A program made the translations under genes and the position numbers. The notes under the pieces are model-generated. The model did not search any database, was not told where the DNA came from, and saw only the letters and a list, made by a program, of their open reading frames with translations. Below, piece by piece: positions 20,976 through 25,597 of a stretch of DNA of 25,597 nucleotides; the first letter of the stretch is position 1, and every line of letters starts with the position of its first letter. Origin of the DNA: Ruminococcus sp. UBA4350 (GTDB lineage: Bacteria > Bacillota > Clostridia > Oscillospirales > Ruminococcaceae); NCBI GenBank assembly GCA_002394125.1, contig DGSY01000130.1, positions 1 through 25,597 of the forward strand, written 5' to 3'.

Positions 20976-22285
20976 TCAAGCGGCCGATGGACACGGACTT
21001 AAAGCTCCATATGGCGCCGCCGCTCGGCCTGCTGACGATCGCAAATATCCTGCGGGATCAGCACCGCATCCGCCTCGAAAATGAAAACATTGAATCCGTC
21101 CGCTATGACGATCAGCCGGATCTCGTCGGGATTTCCGTGACAGTCGATTCGCTGCCGCGTGCGATGCGCATTGCGAAACGCTTCCGCAGGCGCGGCATTC
21201 CCGTTGTCGCGGGCGGCATCCATATCACGACCGCTCTTGAAACGATCCCGCCGGATGCGTTCGATGCGCTCTGCGTCGGCGCGGCGGAGGGCACATGGCC
21301 GGAGATCGTCCGCGATGCGGAAAAGGGCAGTCTGAAACCGGTCTATCGGTGCAGCGGAAAGCTGCGCGGCGAGGATATTGTTTCACCGGCCTATGATATG
21401 ATCGACCGGAGCAAATACCTTTTCACGAGCGTCATCCACACGAGCCGCGGCTGTCCGTTCCGCTGCGACTTCTGCTATAACAGCGCCGCCGCGCATCACT
21501 TCGTCAACCGCCCGATCCCCGATGTGATCCGGGAGATCCGCGCCGCCGGTACGCGGCATATCATGTTCATCGACGACAATTTCGCGGGGAATCCCAAATG
21601 GACAAAGGCATTCCTGCGGGAGATTCAGCCGATGCATCTGAAATGGCAGGCGGCGGTCTCGATCAATGCCGCAAAGGATCCGGAGCTGCTCGATCTGATG
21701 AAGCGCTCCGGCTGCCGGAGCCTGTTCATCGGCTTTGAGAGCATCAATCCCGCCTCTGTGCAGAATGTCCACAAGGTACAGAATACCACGCAGGAATATG
21801 AACAGGCGATCGAAGCGATCCACAGCCGCGGCATCATGATCAACGGCAGCTTCGTGTTCGGTCTGGACGGCGATACGCCGGAGACCTTTTCTGCGACCGT
21901 TGACTGGATCGTCCGGAATAAGATCGAGACCGTGACCTCGCATATCCTCACGCCCTATCCCGGCACCGCGCTCTATGCACGGATGCAGGCGGCGGGGCGC
22001 ATCACCTCGCACGATCTTTCGCGCTATAACACGGCGAATGTCGTGTTCAAACCGCTGGGCATGACGCCCGATGTGCTGTATCAGGGCTACCTGAATGTCT
22101 ACCGCGATGTATACAGCCTGAAAAATATTTTCCGGCGCCTGCCGAAAACGAAGGATCAGCGCATGGGCTATCTAATCTTTAATCTGCTCTACCGCAAATA
22201 CGGAAAATTCACCGATCTGCTCTGCAAATGCATCACCTATAAACGCATGGGACAGATCGCCGCATTTGCAGCAAAATATGTCTGA
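20945..22285 (+). CDS. B12-binding-domain-type radical SAM enzyme
   Basis: The 446-residue protein has an N-terminal cobalamin-binding-like Rossmann region (about 1-130, with GISVTVDSLPRAM and PVVAGGIHITT), a radical SAM domain with CPFRCDFC (Cys170, 174, 177) and GTRHIMFIDDNFAGN, and a C-terminal part with LTPYPGTALYARMQAAGRI typical of this group (DUF4070-like). Relatives include methyltransferases and enzymes of hopanoid, chlorophyll and natural-product synthesis; the substrate here is unknown. I see no DxHxxG motif, so any cobalamin would bind without a histidine ligand, as is common in this class. GGAGGG precedes the ATG. A set of membrane protein genes follows closely, with the next start 13 nt after the stop. 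Confidence 0.9.
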   Translation: MYIKLIQPRMIKRPMDTDLKLHMAPPLGLLTIANILRDQHRIRLENENIESVRYDDQPDLVGISVTVDSLPRAMRIAKRFRRRGIPVVAGGIHITTALETIPPDAFDALCVGAAEGTWPEIVRDAEKGSLKPVYRCSGKLRGEDIVSPAYDMIDRSKYLFTSVIHTSRGCPFRCDFCYNSAAAHHFVNRPIPDVIREIRAAGTRHIMFIDDNFAGNPKWTKAFLREIQPMHLKWQAAVSINAAKDPELLDLMKRSGCRSLFIGFESINPASVQNVHKVQNTTQEYEQAIEAIHSRGIMINGSFVFGLDGDTPETFSATVDWIVRNKIETVTSHILTPYPGTALYARMQAAGRITSHDLSRYNTANVVFKPLGMTPDVLYQGYLNVYRDVYSLKNIFRRLPKTKDQRMGYLIFNLLYRKYGKFTDLLCKCITYKRMGQIAAFAAKYV

Positions 22286-22298
22286 AGGAGTGTCTGAC

Positions 22299-23858
22299 AT
22301 GATGCAGCCGTATTCACAAAACGGTTCCCCCTATCCGCAGCCGGTCACGAAGCCGAAATGGTTCCTGCAAAGCCATGACCGGATCTTCGCATGGCTCATG
22401 CTGCCGGCGGGATTCCTGTTTGTCCGCTATATCCTGTTCTATGCAGACGGCCTGCATACGACCGTACTGTTCCTGCTGATGCACCTTGCCGGCAGCATCT
22501 ATATCCGCAAAACCGGCAGCCGCCCGCGGCTTACGCACCGTATCCTCAGTGTCATCATCTGCATCTTTACCCTGTCATTCCCGCTGACCGCATCGCCGCT
22601 GCTCCACGGGCTCTGCGCGGCATTCCTGATCCCCGCGATGATCTGGCGCGTCCACAGCGTCTGCGGCGGACTGCCCGCCGTCACGCAGTATCTCCCGCTC
22701 GATCTCGGTGAATCGCTCATGAGCGATCCGCTGCGGTATTATTCCGCCGGCGCACAGGTTCTCTCCGAATCCGGAAAGCAGTCCCGCACGGCAGGTGCCG
22801 TCAGAACGGCGCTGCTCGGTCTGCTGCTGATGGTCCCGCTGACCGCTGTGATCGCGGCGCTGCTGGCAAGTGCCGATACCGGTGTGGAGCATATCCTGAA
22901 CAGTCTGCTCTCCCGTGTCGGCGGAAATGCACACTTGATCTTCTTGCAGATTCTGCTCGGCATCCCGCTCGGACTGTACTTTTTCGCCGCGCTTTACAGC
23001 GCATCGCAGCGCAGATTCCGGCAGGCGCATGACAATGCATATTATGAAGCAAAGCTCGCCGGTGCGCGGCAGATTCCGCTGCTCGCGGTCTGTGCCGGTG
23101 TCACGCCGGTCTGCCTGCTCTATCTGCTGTTCATCGCCTCGCAGATCAGCTATTATCATTCGGCATTCTCCGGACAGCTCCCCGCAGACATGACCTTTGC
23201 GGAGTTTGCGCGGCGCGGCTTCTTTGAGCTTTGCGCGGTGGCTGTCATCAATCTTGTCCTGCTGCTCGTCATGAATCTCCTGACAAAGCGCAGCAGCGAA
23301 AAGCGCCCCGTCGTACTGACCTTCTATTCCGCATTCTTCTGCGTCGTCACGCTGTTCATCATCATCGCTGCGCTCGCAAAAATGGTGCTGTATATCGACG
23401 CCTACGGCCTGACGCAGAACCGCGTGATCGCCTCATGGTTCATGCTCCTGCTGGCACTGGTCTTTGCGGTGCTGCTGCTGAAGCAGTGCATCCGGAATAT
23501 TCCGGCAGCGGTCATCATCGCAGCCGGCGGAACGGCGATGCTCGCCGGACTCTGCTTTGCGCGTCCCGATGCGCGGATCGCGGAATACAATATCGCACGC
23601 TATGAAGCGGGCACACTGGATCAGCTCGATGCGGCAAGCCTCTGCGCGCTTTCAGAGGATGCCTATACCGTCATGCTCCGGCATCCGGAAACGCTGGAGG
23701 CGGCGGGACAGCTGGATTATGTCCTCAGCTGCGCGCAGGAGCGTGAACAGGAGATCCGCACACTGAACGGCCGCAGCAGCAATCTGCCGGCGCAGCTTCT
23801 GCTTCAGCAGCTCCATACCGATACCGGTCACGGCCTGCTGCTCAGGAGGGCATCATGA
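22299..23858 (+). CDS. DUF4173-type polytopic membrane protein
   Basis: The 519-residue protein has a short polar N-terminus rich in Pro/Gln, about ten to twelve hydrophobic segments and a soluble tail of about 100 residues. The stretch MVLYIDAYGLTQNRVIASWFM is the hallmark of DUF4153/DUF4173 proteins, whose function is unknown. ATG 22299 (the first of two adjacent) follows GAAGGAG at proper distance; ORF extension to 22266 would overlap the radical SAM gene. The stop overlaps the next start as ATGA, showing translational coupling. Confidence 0.88.
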   Translation: MMQPYSQNGSPYPQPVTKPKWFLQSHDRIFAWLMLPAGFLFVRYILFYADGLHTTVLFLLMHLAGSIYIRKTGSRPRLTHRILSVIICIFTLSFPLTASPLLHGLCAAFLIPAMIWRVHSVCGGLPAVTQYLPLDLGESLMSDPLRYYSAGAQVLSESGKQSRTAGAVRTALLGLLLMVPLTAVIAALLASADTGVEHILNSLLSRVGGNAHLIFLQILLGIPLGLYFFAALYSASQRRFRQAHDNAYYEAKLAGARQIPLLAVCAGVTPVCLLYLLFIASQISYYHSAFSGQLPADMTFAEFARRGFFELCAVAVINLVLLLVMNLLTKRSSEKRPVVLTFYSAFFCVVTLFIIIAALAKMVLYIDAYGLTQNRVIASWFMLLLALVFAVLLLKQCIRNIPAAVIIAAGGTAMLAGLCFARPDARIAEYNIARYEAGTLDQLDAASLCALSEDAYTVMLRHPETLEAAGQLDYVLSCAQEREQEIRTLNGRSSNLPAQLLLQQLHTDTGHGLLLRRAS

Positions 23859-24298
23859 ACGCGCGGGGCTTTGCCCGCACGGGCACGGATCTGCTCTGCG
23901 GGATCCTCGCGGGCGCGGCGGCAGTCCTGCAAAGCGCCGTCGCATTCGGCGGTAAAATCGGGCTCAGCATTGCGGCGGCAGTGATCGCCGTTCCGATCGC
24001 TGTCCTGCTCCTGCGGCATCCGGTCTGCTTACGCAGACGCCTGCGCAGCATCACGGCGCTCCTGACCTATCCGCTGACGGCATTTCTGATGATCCGGCTC
24101 GGCGGCTACGACGCAGTCTTTGCGCTCATCAATCCGGCATATGTCCGCGAATTCGGCGGGCCGAATGTCGGTGATGCGGGCGGACTCTTTCTGCTGTATT
24201 TTCCGGGTGCGCTCATTCTTCTGCTGCTGGCCGTTCTGCTGGCGCGGGAATTTTCAAAGCCCGATAAACGATCGGAATCCACGGAGGAATCATCATGA
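23855..24298 (+). CDS. Small membrane protein of unknown function
   Basis: The 147-residue protein has four hydrophobic segments (about 12-30, 34-53, 66-82 and 108-130) and a charged C-terminus (REFSKPDKRSESTEESS). No family is recognised. It starts within the stop of the DUF4173 gene (ATGA, GGAGGG upstream) and its own stop overlaps the next start in the same way, so it belongs to one tightly coupled operon. Confidence 0.82.
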   Translation: MNARGFARTGTDLLCGILAGAAAVLQSAVAFGGKIGLSIAAAVIAVPIAVLLLRHPVCLRRRLRSITALLTYPLTAFLMIRLGGYDAVFALINPAYVREFGGPNVGDAGGLFLLYFPGALILLLLAVLLAREFSKPDKRSESTEESS

Positions 24299-24711
24299 CA
24301 CAGACCACAAATTCCCGCAGTCTGACGCGCAGTCAGACGGTCCGGCTCTGCATGGGCGCGGCATCCGTGCTGCTGCTCGGCACCGAGGTGCTGATCGGGC
24401 TGTTCGCGCACGGCTGGGTCCGCGATTACATCGGCGATGTGCTGATCGTCATTCTGCTCTATACGCTCTGGCGCACTGTCCTGCCGGAGAAGCCGCGCTA
24501 TGGCCTTAGCCTGCCGACCGGACTGCTGCTCTTTGCATTCGGCGTGGAGTTTTTGCAGCTCTGGGGCTTCTGCGACAGATTCCACATCACAAACAAATTC
24601 CTGCGCATCTGCATCGGCACGGGCTATTCCAATATCGACCTGCTCAGCTATGCGGTCGGAATACTCCCCTGCTTTGTCTGTGAGTTTCTGCTGCGGAGAA
24701 AGGCGGAATGA
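24295..24711 (+). CDS. DUF2809 membrane protein
   Basis: The 138-residue protein has four hydrophobic segments and the DUF2809 features: GWVRDYIGDVLIVILLYTLW near the middle, FAFGVEFLQLW, and the end region RICIGTGYSNIDLLSYAVGI. The family is a small four-helix membrane protein of unknown role. ATGA overlaps link it to the genes on both sides, and GGAGG precedes its start. Confidence 0.87.
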   Translation: MTQTTNSRSLTRSQTVRLCMGAASVLLLGTEVLIGLFAHGWVRDYIGDVLIVILLYTLWRTVLPEKPRYGLSLPTGLLLFAFGVEFLQLWGFCDRFHITNKFLRICIGTGYSNIDLLSYAVGILPCFVCEFLLRRKAE

Positions 24712-25040
24712 AAGCGCGGGCAAATCTTGCGGCGGCAGCGCTCGGACTGTCGGGCGCTGCCGGACTGAACTGCATTTTCATCTATGCATTTTCGTTTCCG
24801 GTCAGGCGGCATCCGTATGCATATCCGTTCTCGCTCGCAGCCGGCTGTCTCGCGGCACCGGCGGCAATCGCTGCACTTGCCCTGCTGATATATTATATCA
24901 CAAAACTGCCGCGCAGCGCAAGAGGGAAAGTAATCATCATCAGCATCGGCATTATCCTGCTTACATTTTCCGCAGGATTCTTCCTTTTCGCATATGCATA
25001 TGAATTCGCAGCCGGTATCGTTCACCGGCTCGATTCTTAA
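24708..25040 (+). CDS. Small membrane protein of unknown function
   Basis: The 110-residue protein has three hydrophobic segments (about 6-28, 40-62 and 74-100). It has no recognised motif. It begins inside the stop of the DUF2809 gene (ATGA) and is followed after 12 nt by the last gene of the window. Its coding status rests on coupling and on the regular hydrophobic pattern. Confidence 0.75.
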   Translation: MKARANLAAAALGLSGAAGLNCIFIYAFSFPVRRHPYAYPFSLAAGCLAAPAAIAALALLIYYITKLPRSARGKVIIISIGIILLTFSAGFFLFAYAYEFAAGIVHRLDS

Positions 25041-25052
25041 AGGAGGCAGCAC

Positions 25053-25505
25053 ATGGCACAGGAACCGGAACATCCCGCAGAAACACCGGCAGCGCCCTAT
25101 GACGGCGGCTGCTGTGTCCGCATTCTGCTCGGCTGCATCATAACTGCGGCCGCGGCCGTAGGCATCATCACACTCCTTTTCATCGGCCTGACAATTTACG
25201 ACAAAAGACCTGTGACCGTCGATACGCAGACAAACGGCGCATACTGTGTCCGGCTCATTGCAGTCGGCAGTCCGGACTGGCCGTTCGGCTCGCAGAACGG
25301 GCTCGTCATTCTGGAGCGGGACGGGAGCAAGATCGCAGAGCAATACTTCACGCTGGCGAATGACGGCAAGAATATGGGTGCAGACAACTGGCGCGTCAGC
25401 TGGTGGGAGGACGGCGTTCTGGTCACGGTCAGCGGCGAGGAGCAGCCGGATGAGCAGCTCATGCTCTACTATGCGGGCGGACACAAGGAGCGCAGCAGAA
25501 GCTGA
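25053..25505 (+). CDS. Single-pass membrane protein with small extracytoplasmic domain
   Basis: The 150-residue protein has a polar N-terminus rich in Pro/Glu, a double-Cys start (GGCCVRILLGCI) to one membrane helix (about 22-47), and an outer domain of about 95 residues with AVGSPDWPFGSQNGLVI and SGEEQPDEQLMLYY. Short proteins with SPDWPFG and EQPDEQ motifs occur in gut Clostridia, function unknown. AAAGGAGGC precedes the ATG. It is the last gene of the membrane-protein operon within the window. A short inverted repeat (ACCGG/CCGGT, 25505-25530) followed by ATTTTC may be a weak terminator. Confidence 0.8.
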   Translation: MAQEPEHPAETPAAPYDGGCCVRILLGCIITAAAAVGIITLLFIGLTIYDKRPVTVDTQTNGAYCVRLIAVGSPDWPFGSQNGLVILERDGSKIAEQYFTLANDGKNMGADNWRVSWWEDGVLVTVSGEEQPDEQLMLYYAGGHKERSRS

Positions 25506-25597
25506 CCGGCCTTTCCGCCCCTGTTCCGGTATTTTCTTCTGAATCTGGGGAGTGGCTATTCAGGGATTTTATATTACGCTTCCGGCGATGTCATCCA

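Noticed and set aside
22575..23159. Gln/Arg/Asp-rich - strand frame opposite the DUF4173 gene
   Set aside because: Composition is that of an antisense of membrane-protein codons. No start signal or motif.

Overview
The window looks like chromosomal DNA from a low-to-mid GC Firmicute of class Clostridia, most likely a Ruminococcus-like member of the Oscillospiraceae. The reasons are the strong AGGAGG-type ribosome binding sites, sigma-A promoters with 17-bp spacers, the DUF512 radical SAM / der / plsY / gpsA gene order, and families common in gut Clostridia (Cthe_2159 beta-helix lipoprotein, DUF2975 plus small HTH, DUF4173, TM2). This is inference from gene families and order; there is no rRNA or tRNA in the window to place it firmly.

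Region 1-394 has no gene. It holds three consecutive hairpins and a perfect 12-bp inverted repeat whose relative lies at about 8378-8410. From 395 come a NifS-type cysteine desulfurase and a two-domain YjbR/EVE-like protein (+), then a convergent D-Ala-D-Ala carboxypeptidase-like protein with unusual active-site motifs (-). pgi and a small P-loop protein follow (+). Then come DUF177-rpmF from a consensus promoter, and a long + strand block: DUF512 radical SAM protein, a small membrane protein, der, a Thr/Ala-rich surface protein, an extended plsY and gpsA, closed by a strong terminator. This block joins ribosome assembly (L32, Der) to phospholipid precursor synthesis (GpsA makes glycerol-3-phosphate, PlsY acylates it).

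From 13.5 to 19.8 kb all genes are on the - strand: nadE; an operon of a VTC-type polyphosphate polymerase domain protein, a DUF4956 membrane protein and a Cthe_2159-type lipoprotein; and a group of a TM2 zinc-ribbon protein with a Q/Y/G repeat region, a membrane-anchored protein and a DUF2752 protein. From 19.85 kb to the end all genes are on the + strand: DUF2975 plus a Cro/CI-type regulator, a doubtful small membrane ORF, a B12-binding-type radical SAM enzyme, and a tightly packed set of integral membrane proteins, several coupled by ATGA overlaps.

The three most unusual items are a PlsY acyltransferase carrying eight 10-residue Pro/Ala repeats and an unrecognised cytosolic domain of about 280 residues; the VTC-DUF4956-Cthe_2159 operon with an internal terminator-like hairpin; and the radical SAM enzyme linked to a membrane-protein operon. 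No CRISPR array, complete insertion sequence, prophage or RNA gene was recognised.
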